Assembly (NCBI RefSeq): GCF_036785885.1
Contig: NC_092323.1
Span: 17,120,501 to 17,184,500, forward strand
Length of the DNA stretch: 64,000 nt
Reading direction: 5' to 3'
From: Coffea arabica
Lineage: Eukaryota; Streptophyta; Magnoliopsida; Gentianales; Rubiaceae
Numbering within the stretch: the stretch's first letter is position 1; each line of letters starts with the position of its first letter. Positions 10,486-23,453 of the stretch are shown here, piece by piece. The position numbers were made by a program, and so were the translations under genes. The notes beneath the pieces were generated by a model, which saw only the letters and a list, made by a program, of their open reading frames with translations, was not told where the DNA came from and did no database searches.

Positions 10486-13400
10486 ATGCCTGCTTGGTGG
10501 GGGAAAAAATCCACAAAATCCAAAGACCCACAAAACAATTCACAGAATTCTTCAGGCAGCAACAACAACAAAGCAACTTCAATCAAGAATGACAAGAGAA
10601 GGGTTGGGAGAACAAAGGATCAAGGCAGTAATAATAGTCCTAGCAGCAAGGATAATAGGCCCAGGAGTTTTGATGAGGTTTCTGGGATAGATTTTGCAAG
10701 AACTTCTCCAAGAAAAAGCCCTGATTTTGGTGGTGGCTCATCTGGGTTTTCTGGGTTTGATTCATCTTCATCTTTGGATAGAGTTTATCCGCTTCCACGA
10801 CCATCAGTTTCTTCAAATGATCAGAGTCATGGTGGTGGTGTTGGTGGGGTGGTTGGATTGGGTTTGGGATTGGGATCTGCCTCTCTTTCTGGTTCTAGTG
10901 TTAGCTCATCTGCCTCCTCTGATGATCACTCCAATCTTGATCATGGTCAAATGGGTTTTTTCAGGTAGGAGAATGATAAAGATTTGATTTTTGGTTTTTG
11001 TTTTTTGTTTTTTGTTTTCTATTTTGTTGGTATTGTTCATAAGGCGTTTTCTCTGAAAACATTATTGGAGTTTTCGGTTGCTCTTTTTTTCGTTGATTGT
11101 TATTCAGTACTAGGAATTTATTGGTCAAAATCCAATTTTAGTCCAGCGATTTTAGGTTCAGAAGTGATTCTGAGGGTCTTGATTGTGTTTAATTATCAGA
11201 GGATGGAATTTTATGTTGGGACCTCGGTCAAACGAGAGGGGGGAAAAGCAGAAGATAATTTTCCACCTTTTTTCTGTTTGTAGATTTATTTTTTTTTTTT
11301 TTAGTTTTTTGGTTAATCAATTTTATTGCTTTTTGATACAGATGAAAGTTATGGAATAATAATCTCAGCTAAATTTTAACTTGGTTCTCTCTCTTTTGCG
11401 GCCTAAGGCGTTGACCTTGGGTGAGAGGAAGGTTGAAGCAGGCTGAGATTGCCATTGTTTTTCAATATCTTGTTTTTAGATTATTGGTTGGATTTTCGGT
11501 GATTTTCGTTGTTTTCTTGGCCTGCTGATTTTGCTGATTTTTGTTTCAACTACTCGGTATAATTTTCCTCTTAGATTTTTCTCTGCATAATTTCACGCCT
11601 TTGGAGAAGAACTCAAAACTTCAACAAGTCCTCCTTCTATAGCACAGGTTGATATTATCAACATGATCAGTTTTAAGGAGAGCAATATAGTGCTAAAAAC
11701 TCACAAACAGTTGTCTGAGCAATATTTTCTACTGCTACCTGAGCTTAGTTGTTCCACGCTTGTGTTTCATTCTAGAGGACAAGGGGATGGAAAGTTAAGT
11801 CAGCTACCAAGTCCGGGCCCTGCATCAAGGGGAGGCACTACCACCACATCACCTCTTCATCCACGACTTTCCGGTTTAAGTTTGGATTCGCCCACAGGCA
11901 GACTGGAAGATGGGAGAGGTGAATGTCACCGGCTGCCACTTCCACCTGGTTCTCCAACTAGTCCTTCTGCATTGCCAATGCCAAGAACTTCTGGAGTGAC
12001 TGAATGCTCAAGTAATAACTTGTCAAAATGGAAGAAAGGAAGACTTCTTGGAAGAGGCACTTTTGGGCATGTTTATGTTGGATTTAATAGGTAATGAAGC
12101 TCCACTGATGATATGATTAACAAGGACAAGATTTATTCATGTTCATTTTGACCTTTTATTTTTTCCTTGGAAAATATTAGGAATGAGTAAGGATGGGAGC
12201 TTTAAATTTGCATTCAGTTGGAAGTTAGACTACTGTTGCGTTTTTTCCTATGAACATGGGCTATATACGCTTGTATATCAAAAAGCTTGAAAATGATCAG
12301 TATAACTATTGAATAAATGAAATGATTTGTGTGGTCATACGGTAGTTGACTTGTGCCTTTTGGTGAAACTTACAGTGAGAATGGGCAAATGTGTGCAATA
12401 AAAGAAGTGCGAGTTGTTGCTGACGATCAGTCATCAAAAGAATGTCTCAAGCAATTAAACCAGGTGCCAATTAATTTGTTTTAAGTAATTATTTTCCAGC
12501 TACTGTAATCCCATAGTACTGCAGATTCCACATTACATTGCTTTGGTCAAAGTTCCTTTTGTATCTTGTGTTTGCTTCCCTGATGATATTTGGAATCACT
12601 GATGAATTTAACCCTGTCAACAGGAGATCATGTTGCTGAGTCAACTTTCGCATCCAAACATTGTCCAATATATTGGAAGTGAGTTGGTATGAATAAGTAT
12701 CTTTCGCTTCATATCCAATAACTTCGAGATTTGATTCTGGGTGCTTACTTGCACATGTAACTGTATTAACAGTCTTTTCTCAACGTGCCTGTTCTTTTGC
12801 TCAATGCTAATATTATGGCTGTCAAAATGTAGCATGCAGTGACTCAAATTTACTTTTCTTTAGGGTGAAGAAACATTGTCAGTTTACTTGGAGTATGTCT
12901 CTGGGGGTTCCATCCACAAATTACTGCAGGAATATGGACCATTCAGGGAGCCTGTTATTCAGAACTATGTTAGGCAAATCCTTTCTGGACTTGCCTATCT
13001 GCATGGAAGAAATACAGTGCACAGGTGATTCAATTTCTGCCTCAATATTGCTTGTCTGTACACCATGCTTGAAATTCCAGCTTTGTTGAAGGGTCCATCT
13101 TTTTTGCAGAGATATTAAAGGAGCGAACATATTAGTAGATCCTAATGGTGATGTTAAGCTTGCAGATTTTGGCATGGCCAAACATGTAAGTTTTACTGTT
13201 GTTTTTCGACTAAATACTTGTATGCAAGCTCAGCTGATTGGACACCTTGCTGTAAACCAGTTTAGCAAGTTGAAATTATGGTTGACTCTATTGACTGGTA
13301 TAAGTGTGTATGCATCTTAGGAATTGATGGTGTACTATATAAATGAGCGATATCTAATTTACTTCTTGTCCTGTAAAGAAAAGATGTACAGCTGAAGACA

Positions 13401-15580
13401 AGCAGTCAATAGAGACAAGAAACACTTTTTTAGTGAAAAAATTAATCTAAAAACTCTTTGCCATTAGGAACATCTTATTAAACATTCCATTTTTATATTT
13501 AATATCTTTGCGTTCATTCTCTGCAAAACCACAAAAAGCATTTTTAGAATGCCAATTAAAAGTATAAAGTGAGCAACAGAATGGTGAAGATGGGAGTAAC
13601 AATATTGAGTTTGTTTGGACAACAAGAATTTGGAATAAAAATTTCAAATTTTGTTTTGCTTGCATCATATACACAATTCCCAATCACCTTTTTATCTCAC
13701 ATACATCACATCATAAAAAGTGTTACAGTAACTGGATCAAATAAATCATCCAAATAAATTCTTATCCAAACAAACTCATGTTCATAATGATAACCAACTA
13801 TAACGGGATCATATTTCTATTACCTCGATTACTTGATATATCCCCTAATTCTGTGTTACTTTCAAGCAGATAACGTCTGCTTCTTCGATGTTGTCCTTCA
13901 AAGGAAGTCCTTACTGGATGGCACCTGAGGTAACCTGCTCTACTTCTTCTGCTCCTCCTTCCTCCAGAACACAGTGATTTCACTGTGGATTTATCTTGTG
14001 GAATCCATAACTTCATATAACATTTTCTGCCTTCCTTCTCTGCTGCATTATTTCTTATCAGCAAGAATTTGTCAAGAGTTCTTGACGTATGATTTTGCAT
14101 AATTTCAGGTTGTTATGAACATAAATGGTTACAGCCTTGCAGTTGACATTTGGAGCTTAGGATGTACAGTTCTTGAAATGGCCACATTAAAACCACCTTG
14201 GAGCCAATATGAAGGGGTGCGGCACTTGACTTGTTTAGATATATCTTGGTCAAGTTGTTTTACTTTAGTTGTCATAGGCTAAGAGATTTTCGTGTTATTT
14301 ATTTAACAGGTAGCTGCAATATTTAAAATTGGAAACAGCAAAGATATGCCAGAAATTCCAGATCATCTGTCTAATGATGCAAAAAGTTTCATAAGGTCAT
14401 GCTTGCAGCGGGAACCCAGTCAACGTCCCACAGCTGTACAACTATTAGAGCACCCTTTTGTTAGAGATCAAGCTATACCTAGAGTTGCAAATGTGAACAT
14501 AACTAAGCAAGCCTTTCCTCAGGCCTTTGATGGAAGCCGCACTCCGGTAACCACTTCAGATTGCTTATTAACGTTGTTAAGTTATTCAATTCAATTTTTC
14601 ACACATTAATTTATTTATTTATTTTGCTAAAATATCCATAATAGTTTTTCTGAGCCATGTTGACAAGATCTTGGTAGTGGTTAAAGAGAGTAGTTTGAGG
14701 CCAAATAAAGTTCCATTTTAAATGTCCAACTAGTAGATGTGCTGGTTGTCGAAGTACATGTCCAGCGGAATTTTTTTCCCACTGTTGATTGTACTCCATC
14801 TTGATGCCCTGATCCATGGAATGCTTGATTTGTGGTCTAACAGTAGGGTGGATTATACTGAGAGTGATGATAAGATAAGCTCCCTGGTTGTATTTTCCCT
14901 TCAATGCTTGTCAGTTTTTAAATATTCTTGTTCAGGCTTTTCCAACATATTTTAGTTACTCAGCATTTGATCGTACATCAGACGCTCAAGGAGTAAAATA
15001 TGTGTTTATATCTCCTCGAGAGTTTGAAAGTTGTTATTGCTCCAAACTCGTGTCATCTTCTGTCTTTTCTGTCTAATAAGACAATCATCAGTTTTTCGCT
15101 AAGTGCTCCATTTTTCTTTTGAAATCAGACTGCCCTTGAATTGCGTGGAAGCCGAAGCAATATTAGTCCTGAAGATTATACATCAAGACAAGTTCTCACT
15201 GTCTCAAGAGTAAATATCAGCCCAAGGTACTCACTGCAGTCCTGGAATGTCGTGCTATTTAGTCCCTTTCCGATGAAGTTTAATGTCTGAATAACATTTA
15301 TTTTTCTGATGTCCATAGGGAAAATGCAAGAACAATAACATCCTTACCAGTATCTCCATGTTCAAGTCCATTACGTCAACATGGTGGATCACATAGGAGT
15401 TTTCTTTCTCCTACACACCCATCTTATGCTTTTGCTGGTCAAAGCACATATACATCAAACGATTACTCGATGTTCCCCATGAGGCCTAACTCAAGAAACA
15501 TTCTTGAGCCATGGAATGAAGCCCCTCAATTTAGAGCTCAGACACCTGGTAGAACGATAAGAACGCGACCGATTTTGTAG
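10486..15580 (+). CDS. MAPKKK3: MAP kinase kinase kinase, MAPKKK3/YODA clade (11 exons)
   Basis: Serine/threonine kinase expected to phosphorylate MAPK kinases in immune and developmental signalling. Exons by eye: 10486-10964, 11776-12090, 12376-12463, 12624-12686, 12864-13024, 13110-13185, 13870-13929, 14109-14216, 14310-14546, 15129-15226, 15319-15580. All introns are GT-AG and the joined frame is open for 648 residues. Residues 1-244 are Ser/Gly/Pro-rich, starting MPAWWGKKS as in Arabidopsis MAPKKK3. The kinase domain spans about 245-501: GRGTFG loop (252-257), Lys274 in AIK, Glu295, HRD 368-370 with D370, DFG 388-390, APE 412-414. All catalytic residues are present. The Ser-rich C-terminal tail (502-648) is variable in the family. 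The start is the first in-frame ATG of the conserved N terminus. The length is near that of Arabidopsis MAPKKK3 (about 610). Orthology to MAPKKK3 rather than MAPKKK5 or YODA is an inference from motifs. Confidence 0.93.
13607..13777. mobile_element. MITE in MAPKKK intron 6
   Basis: Terminal inverted repeats GAGTTTGTTTGG and CCAAACAAACTC bound a copy of the local MITE family in inverted orientation; CACCTTTTTATCTCACATAC and TGTTACAGTA are the complement of the core seen at 5377. It sits inside the 684-bp intron, ending 92 bp before the activation-loop exon, and does not alter the splice sites. Confidence 0.75.
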
Positions 15581-15850
15581 AATTGCGCGCAACCAGAGAC
15601 TTTTGCCTTCCTAAGCATGCCCGATGCAGTCAAGAATGTGCGTCTTGGAAAGGGAAGAGGTTGGGGAGTCTCTCATATGAATTGGTTAGTGGAATGAGAG
15701 AATTGTAGTTTTGGGAGTTGTTTGTATCTCTATCACTGATAGCAAAGTTAAAGAACACATATTGGGGTGCCAGGACCTTTCGTCTGCAGGGTGGGGATAG
15801 TGATGATTCAACAATCTTTTGTTCTTGAATACAATGTAAATAAAAGGCCG
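15581..15850 (+). terminator. 3' untranslated region and poly(A) signal
   Basis: Follows the TAG stop of the kinase gene. AATAAA at 15839-15844, preceded by TTGT-rich sequence, is a plausible polyadenylation signal about 260 bases past the stop. The exact cleavage site is not visible. Confidence 0.45.
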
Positions 15851-16399
15851 CTATAGTGTTTAATCTCTGTTGTATATTCCTCGATCTCTCGAGCCATATT
15901 AAACTGCTGGCTGAAATTTCTTGTATGGATCCCTTTGACATAGTTTTGATCATAGGGTCAGAATGAGAGATGGATACTTTCTTTGCCTTTTTGATGTGTA
16001 GCTCAATTTATCGTCAGGCCATTCTAGAGCCTTGGCCCATTAGGTCCTTAATGTAAATTTCAGGGGCGAAAACAGAAAGAAAAACAAAAGCAAATGAACT
16101 GAACCAAATCAAACCGGAGTAGCACAGTTGTAAATCGCACTCAGATCCTCTTGTTTATAACCGGGGCAATTTCTGCAATGACACAGTTGTTTGCATCTTT
16201 TGGATAAGGATGTCAATAGGATTCCATGAACTGGGTTCTGGCAAGTCCAATCCGGACTCAGAACATAAATGGGGCTTTCGGATTCGAGTTTAGGTTAAAA
16301 CGCACAACTTCATCTTTTAATATGAGTTTTGAGTTTATATCAAGCTCGACCTAAGCTCCTGATTAAGTATATTATTATATATAATATATTAATATTTAT
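15851..16399. other. Intergenic DNA downstream of the kinase gene
   Basis: No gene. AT-rich repeats begin near 16370. Confidence 0.4.
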
Positions 16400-16472
16400 G
16401 AATTATTATAAATATATATATAATGATATATATATACACAGACACAGACACACACACACATATATATATACA
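16400..16472. repeat. Compound microsatellite (TA)n-(CA)n-(TA)n
   Basis: Runs of TATATA, then ACACAGACACAGACACACACAC, then TATATATATA. It directly abuts the left end of the next inverted-repeat element. Confidence 0.8.
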
Positions 16473-17184
16473 TGTGATAATAACAGAAACCTCTTTTGAG
16501 ATTTCTCCTAATATCACTTGGCACCTCTGAACTTTTAAAAATATCGCTTACCTCCCCAAGCAATTGTAAAAAGACTATATTAATCCTCACTTGATATATG
16601 ATTCACATATCAAATAAATAGAACTCAAAAAGTAAAAAAAAAAAAAAGATACAAAAATCACTTTCTTCTCTTTCTCCCTTCTCCTTTCTCCAACATTTTC
16701 TTACTCTTTGTTTTGGATGACTATGCAATTTTTTATTTGTAAATTATAGTAAATTGAGTTTTCTTTATATTTTACTTTTGAGTTATTTTTTATAATGATC
16801 AGTACAATTTAAAGGTTTGGGCATGAGTTGAGAAGAAGTTGAAAAAAAATATAATGTTCATAAGAAATTAGTTTTGAATATATAGAGTTAAATTGATGCT
16901 AGTATATTTCTTTATAAATATTTTTTGTTTTTAAAATTTGTATTTTTATGGACTATAGCATTATGATGTAGAAGTACTACTAGAGATTATTTTTAAGTGA
17001 TCTTTTTATTAGAGTAAATAAAGTGACTTTGGAGTATTTTTATTTAGCAAGTAAAAGGTACTTTAGAATTTTTAAAATTTTATTACACAAATAATAAAAA
17101 AAAAGAGGTAAGTGATATTTTTAAAATCTTAGAGGTGTTAGGTGATATTGAAAGAAACTTCAGGGGAGGTTTCTGACAATTACA
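16473..17184. mobile_element. Non-autonomous element with about 85-bp TIRs
   Basis: The left end (TGTGATAATAACAGAAACCTC, then AATATCACTTGGCACCTCTG, then AAAAATATCGCTTACCTC) is mirrored at the right by GAGGTAAGTGATATTTTT, then AGAGGTGTTAGGTGATATT, then GAGGTTTCTGACAATTACA. The repeat is imperfect over about 85 bp. The centre is AT-rich without a protein. No convincing target duplication was found because the left flank is a microsatellite. Confidence 0.65.
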
Positions 17185-17337
17185 CTTAAATACTCTCTAA
17201 AATTAAAAATTACAGTCACCTCCCTTTGATGGACACATTTGATAAATATTGCAGCCCCTATCAGTAAAAAAAAGTTAAAAAAGTGGGAAAAGGTATTGAC
17301 ACACAAATTTTTGCCAACTTTACCCTCTTTATATTCT

Positions 17338-18396
17338 GGGTTATTATCACTTTACCCTCTTAACATTTGGTGTTACTATCGATTTCTCCCTTAACGTTGT
17401 CTTTTAGTCACTTTACCCCCAAAACTAAAGGTCAAATTTAACGAAGTTTGTTAATTAAAGTGAAAAGACATGTTTAACCCTTAAAATTATTATCCCGTTA
17501 CTCTCATAAAATATAGTCTCATTATCAATTTACCCCCTAGAGTTAGTTTTTAGGCAATTTATCCCACCATTAAACCAACTTAACAAGTTAAAAAAACTTT
17601 AAAAGAAAATACCCTCCTCTTTGCATAATAAAAATAATAAAAAATTTAGAATGACTCTTTTCCTTTTTAGTATCAAGAAAAAAAGTCAAAGTATTAATTT
17701 CTTTCTTCTTGGCCGTCTTATTAATATTGAAAAAAATAGAAAGATGAAGAGGGGGAGAGGGAGAGAGAGAGAGCTCAATTCTTTTTTTAAAAATTACAAA
17801 TAAGAAAGAATTAAATATTTTTATTATTTTAAAATTATTTCACTTTTTTGTTTACCATCAAATTCCAATCCTAATCTCAATAACCTTAAAATAATACGAT
17901 AATGTTAGATTTTTCTTTATTTTCTTTTTTTTTTTTGTAAAATCTAATTTTTTGTCTCCTTCTTCCTATCTCTTTTTCTTTTCCTAGTATTAATAAATGT
18001 GAAAAAAAGAAATTTGAGAAAAACCTTATATTTTTATGTTTTTTGATCTCTTAAAGTGAAAAATGGAAGAATAACCATTCCAAATTTTTTATTTTTAATT
18101 ATATACAAAAAGGGTAAATATATTTAAAATTTTTTGACCATACTAGTAAGATTAACGAATTTAGGTAAAATGCCTAGAAAATAATGTTCGGAACTAAAGT
18201 GATTGTATCACTATAATCTAAATGAATAAATTGATAATAACAATGTAGTAATGCTATAAAATAAGAGGGTATTTTGTCCAAAATTTCTTAACATGTTAAG
18301 TTGAATTACTTATGGGAGTAAAGTAACTAAAGGATATCGTTAGGGGGTAAATTGATAGTAGTGATATAGTTTAAGGGGGTAAAGTGATAATAACCC
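17338..18396. mobile_element. Mutator-like MITE with 9-bp target duplication
   Basis: The ends GGGTTATTATCACTTTACCC and its complement GGGTAAAGTGATAATAACCC start a long imperfect inverted repeat: TTTAGTCACTTTACCCCC on the left, GGAGTAAAGTAACTAAAG on the right. TTATATTCT flanks both sides (17329-17337 and 18397-18405). A perfect 9-bp target duplication plus long TIRs is the mark of Mutator-like elements. The 1,059-bp body is AT-rich and non-coding; the short frame near 17621 is not a gene. Confidence 0.8.
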
Positions 18397-18406
18397 TTAT
18401 ATTCTG

Positions 18407-20908
18407 AACAAAACATTTTCCACTTTATTTATAAAATTAATTAAAATAGGGAAAAGGAGATGAAAGCAATAGTGATCCTCTCAGTATAGCAAAGAGTACA
18501 TATGTAATTCTGCACTTTTGACTGTTAGAAGCAGGAAGAGTTAGGCATATTGCAATGGCTCTATCAATTGGAAGCAATTAAATTTCATCAATCGAAAAAC
18601 TGATAATGGAAAATTTGAGTTTACTTGCTATATACATATTCATACAAACTGTAAAATCGATTTGATTAATCCACAGTCATGCAATAATGTACCACCAACA
18701 TGCATAGCCTCAGTAGTTATGTAGTGATGAAACCAGAAGGCAAATGCTTGGTGGACACATTGTAGCGACAACACCTTTTGCATGCTAGCTTATGAATTTC
18801 AGCTTTGAGTTTCCAAGATTGCAGGTCCATTTTGTATAGTTGCATATGCCTATTAAACATATAACTGGAAAAATAAGTCCAATAGAAGCCTTAAACAGCA
18901 TAAGAACAAGTAAATATGTTCCAGTTAATTACATGTCCATACTAAGCAGTCCAAGCAATAAAAGAAGATAGTTTAAAGACACCATGTGGGCCACAACACT
19001 AGTACATATGCAAGGCAATCCGTAGAACACAAAAACACCATCTCAAACCATCGGTTAAGATGGTGAGGATTGCCTAGCCTAAGAGACTATGCACTACCAA
19101 GTCCATGACCATTTCTGATACACAAAAGATCTGCATTCTGGAGTGCATTGCCATGTAGCATCACATTGCAACACCCCATTCAAAAACTCATGCTCATGCT
19201 GCTACTAATGTCTTAATAATTACAATTTGCTGTAGATGCTCGCGCCAAGAAGCAAATAAAAAAATATTATTGTTGTAGGCAATTTTTTCCCCTTGTTTTT
19301 GCAATAATATTAGCCACAACATTTTGAGAGCAAGTTGGTCATTAGAAGGCTTCTGGTGCTGACATCCGTCACAAAGGGGAGGTCTAGCCCCTACCAAACA
19401 TAAGGTTCACTGAGCTTTTTTTTGGGCCAAATGAGCTGGGCTCTAGCTAGCTCGTCCCCATTAACAGCTCTAGTTTTGGGACCACTATTGGGTCTATGCT
19501 TTATTTGAGTATCATGTTTTACCTTCACCGGGCATTATCTTTAAAACTAGAAAAAGAAAACGTGCATATGATATGTGGTAATTGATTTTGTTGTAGGTAT
19601 ATACTGTATCACATTTATCTTGATATTATTAACGTGTAAATTCTTTGCCAATATTTCTGGAGAAATGAGTGGCTACCCGCCTTATGGGGGATTAATAAGT
19701 CGGGGGATGGGCCAAGATACATGAATTTTCTTTCCAATTTAAATGGGGTAGGGACGAGAGGATACCCTTGTCTCGTTTCCAGCTTAAATTAATTTATTAA
19801 TGTATGTATATCCATAATCTAATAATAGGACTAGACATGGCCACAATTCTAGAATTGATGGCTTCGATTTAAAAATCGATAGTTTTGATTATTCTGAAAA
19901 GTGAAATTTAAATCAGCCTTTATAGGAACAGTTACAGTTATAGTTCTTGAACCTGGGATTTCGATTTCGATTTTGATTCAAGTTTTATTCTGATTACGAC
20001 TCTGGTTTCTTTAGGTTACGATTTCAATTCTTTTAATTATGTTTAAACACTTGTTGTTATAAAATTGATTCAAAAAAAATGATAATGAATGTCAAGGAAA
20101 AAGAACTTTATTGTATTATCATGTGCAAGGAAAAAGAAAAAATGATGCAAATTTTATAAAAAAAATATCTAATTGTTGATTAGATTAGATTGATCTTGAA
20201 TTTATAGTAGTCATGGAGTACAGACTTACTAATAGAATGAGACAATGAATTGTTGGGTTATAATTGGATCCGCTAGTATTAGGTACTGACTATTGATATT
20301 GAACTCTAAATTAATTAAATAGGTTTTTGAACAGGTCTTAAACTGTCGGTTTTGGTTATGGTTCAAAATTTTGGTGAAGGTAAACCTGAACTTTTAGTTA
20401 CGGTTATGGTTCTGATTCTAGTTTCAGTTCCCAAAATCCGGTTTTGATTTCAATTCAACAAACTGTTGGATCGATTCCAGTTCAATTCCAGTACAAATAT
20501 GAATCGTGATCAACCCTAAATAGGAGTGATAAATGTAGAATATTGATTAGTTGCATTAGTTTTTAATTTTTTAAAATGTTTTAAACATAAAACATCTACT
20601 ATAAAACACTAAGGAGCCAAGTTATCAAACCTTGACCCTTACCCTCTTCCTCTTTTTGTTTTTTTAGACTGTTATCTTTTCCTCTCTTTTTCTGTCATCG
20701 CTTATTCACCATTATTCAACTAGCTTCAAGTCTGCAACATCGATCACCCTTCCAATATCCATTCCATCATTATGGAGTGTCTATAACCATTGATTTTGCT
20801 TTGTCTTTGTAATTTTTGTTGGGAATATTCAACTTTTTGTTGCATTCATTTGGTTCTAGAAAGATTTAATTATGACTCGTGATTTGACTCTGCAAGAATC
20901 AGTGGATA
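18407..20908. other. Intergenic DNA with a possible decayed hAT-like MITE
   Basis: No gene recognised. Between about 19830 and 20520 the text is rich in repeated motifs such as GGTTATGGTTC, TTTCGATTTCGATTT and ATTCCAGTTCAATTCCAG. Its ends (ACATGGCCACAATTCT and, complemented, GGTTGATCACGATTC) look like weak inverted repeats. This could be a non-autonomous hAT-type element, but the boundaries are not secure. Confidence 0.3.
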
Positions 20909-21509
20909 TGTTTGGATTGCCCAAATTTACATAATTTTCCTTGAATTATTGACTTCCATGATTTGGGTTTTTTGAACATATGTCCCTCATTGATCTATGA
21001 AAAGACTTGCAATTATGATAGTTGTGTTGATAGAAAGGGAGTTGTTGCCGGAACAATGGTAAATTCCATAATACAGCCGCGGGACCCACATAAATTCAAA
21101 AGCCACCACCCATTTTTGGTCAAACGAATGGTTACCTCCCTAGGATTTGCACGTGTTGTCCACAAACAAATTTAAAGACTTGATGACAAGACCCAGAAAA
21201 TTCTACATTTGCAAATAAGTGGTTAATTAAAAAAGTTTTAGCATGATTTGGGTAGTACCTATGTTTGCGGCCCCAAAATTGAGGTTTTTAGCCACAAACA
21301 TCGACTGATTACAAGAGATTACAACGAATCACGATCACAAACAGAGAGTGCAACCATGCAAGAAAAGACTTGCCGAGATTAAATATGCATAATATTTATA
21401 ACTAGTCGTGTTCCTTTGCTAAAATTAACATAGACCGGCAATATTCGAGCGGCCTTCCCTTTACCCTAGCATTGTCCGAATGTCCATGGACATTTTTTTT
21501 GGTTCTTCA

Positions 21510-23453
21510 TTAACAATGGCATGTATTTCTATAGGTATTGAACATATGAACGGCTATTGCATCTCTCATGCCAATCCATTGGTCAATCACTTCGGGAGGG
21601 GAATGTAGTAGCTGTATCTCCGGATAGGGAGGAATTGCACCATCAATATCTGGATCTCCCATATCAGAGTTTGCAAAGTAAAGGTCATTTGGCTGCTGAT
21701 CTCTAATGAAATTGTGCACAGTACAACAGGTAATAACAACGTTTATCTGAGTAGTCATCATATAGTTGGGTATGGTGCCCCGCAAGATAGCAAATCTCTT
21801 CTTAAGGGCACAAAATGTTCGCTCTATGACATTACATAGAGCAGAATGCCTGTAAATAAAAAGTTCATTGGCCGTGGCAAATCTCCCTCTTCTCCGACCA
21901 CTAACATCTGCTTGACGTCTTCTATAGGGTGGTAAGAAATCGGGCAAGTTTCGATACGTGGAGTCAATCAAGTAGTATTTACCTATCATAAATGTATTTT
22001 CAAAATGCGTAATTAGTTGTGTGAAATTAATGCTAAATATGTATACATGAACTTTCTCGTATACCTGAGAGGGGGCATTGGGAAATGATTTGGGCCCGTT
22101 AGAGCCCCATCCAAAACACGAGTATCATGGGCACTTCTCTCCCAACCTGCATACATGTATACAAATCTCATATCATAATCGTATACAATCAACACATTTT
22201 GTGATTGCACTTCGTGTCTATTTGTATATGCCACTTGCTGTCCACTCGGGACAGAAGTGGGTATATGTGTCCCGTTAATGGCTCCAACTATATACTTTAA
22301 ACAAAAATTGAAGTCATTGTGAAATTTGATGTATTCAGGCAATTACTTATAAAATTAAAATATTAAGTGCCACCAAACAAAAGTTTCAAAAAAATTTAAA
22401 ATTCGATTAATTTCCTGACTAAACTATTTCAAATATTAGCATGAATGAAGGAACAAGATAGGCTGCTCGTGGTGTAGCATATTTTAGTATAATATAGATC
22501 AAATAATATTAATGCTTTGATATCTTTTGACATCAAGGAGCTAGTGCACAAATTTTTATATTGCATTCTAGGCGATTTTATTTTTTCCTACATCTAACTA
22601 CGGTTAATGGATGTTATTTAGTTTGTAAAATAAAAATACGATATACAATCTTAAGATTATATATATGTAGTATGAATCGAAATACTTGTTGAATAAATCC
22701 CATGTACCATGCATCCAAGAAAGGTTTAATAGTTGTACTTGTCAAGGTAGACTATTAGAACAAGTTGAATTATCTAGTGTATCTTGAAGGGCAAATCTTT
22801 GGCCGAAAGTAGAGTACTATTTCAAGTTACCTCTTGTTGCATTTAATTTTTATGTTTAAAATTTGCATTACTCACTAACATTCCAGAACGTAACTTTCAA
22901 AAGCAATTGAGATGACGCTTATATATTACTTCAAATAGTCCGACCAATGTGTGTTTAGAGTATTCCTTCATTCTCCACGTCATTACAGTGGTGCTGTCGA
23001 AAGTTTTTATCATTTCGTCAATTAGATTTCTTTTATCAAAAGCCATCCCAACGTGGATGTATAATAACAAAAACATATATAAAGATTCTTTGAGACCCAA
23101 ATGTAACATTTTAATCAGCCGTATTAGCTAAGCATACCTCAAACCATGGATAAAATCTGCTGTCATTCAGAATTTTTGGTGGACTTTATCCTGGCGCCTT
23201 GGAGTGATGATGAATTGAGCGAATGTACATAGACCCTTGATAACTTCGTGAATATTTTGATGCATTGGAGAGAGTGGTTGAATCGGTTCGCAATCATTCG
23301 CATCCGCATATTGTGGCTCATCATAACTAAAGTCATCGCAAGTGCCTCCTCTATCGTAACCCTTTTTTGATGATGCTGGGGGACAAATCCACAATCGGAT
23401 AATACGTTGCACAATCTCATAAATGAATCTACACTTAACCTTGTTGCATCCAT
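21510..23453 (-). pseudogene. PIF/Harbinger (HARBI1-like) transposase, broken
   Basis: Three minus-strand pieces read in order. The N-terminal helical part (23163-23453) contains RLCNVL and ALAMTL. The middle of the DDE nuclease (22013-22342) contains YIVGAINGTHI and YAGWERSAHDTRVL. The C-terminal part (21510-21989) contains GKYYLIDSTY, NVIERTFCALKKRF and CCTVHNFIRD. DDE_Tnp_4 transposases cut and paste DNA in the nucleus. The first catalytic Asp, in the family motif AIDGTH, is Asn here (codon at 22274-22276). The second Asp (HDTRVL) and the Glu (VIERTF) remain. An 820-bp gap of AT-rich DNA between the first two pieces is an intron or an insertion. I judge it inactive. Confidence 0.8.

Noticed and set aside
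10397..10987. Alternative plus-strand frames over MAPKKK exon 1
   Set aside because: Only the 10486 frame gives the conserved MPAWWGKK start and joins the kinase exons; the others are shadows.
19194..19397. 67-codon minus-strand frame
   Set aside because: No recognisable motif and mixed composition; cannot be supported as a gene.
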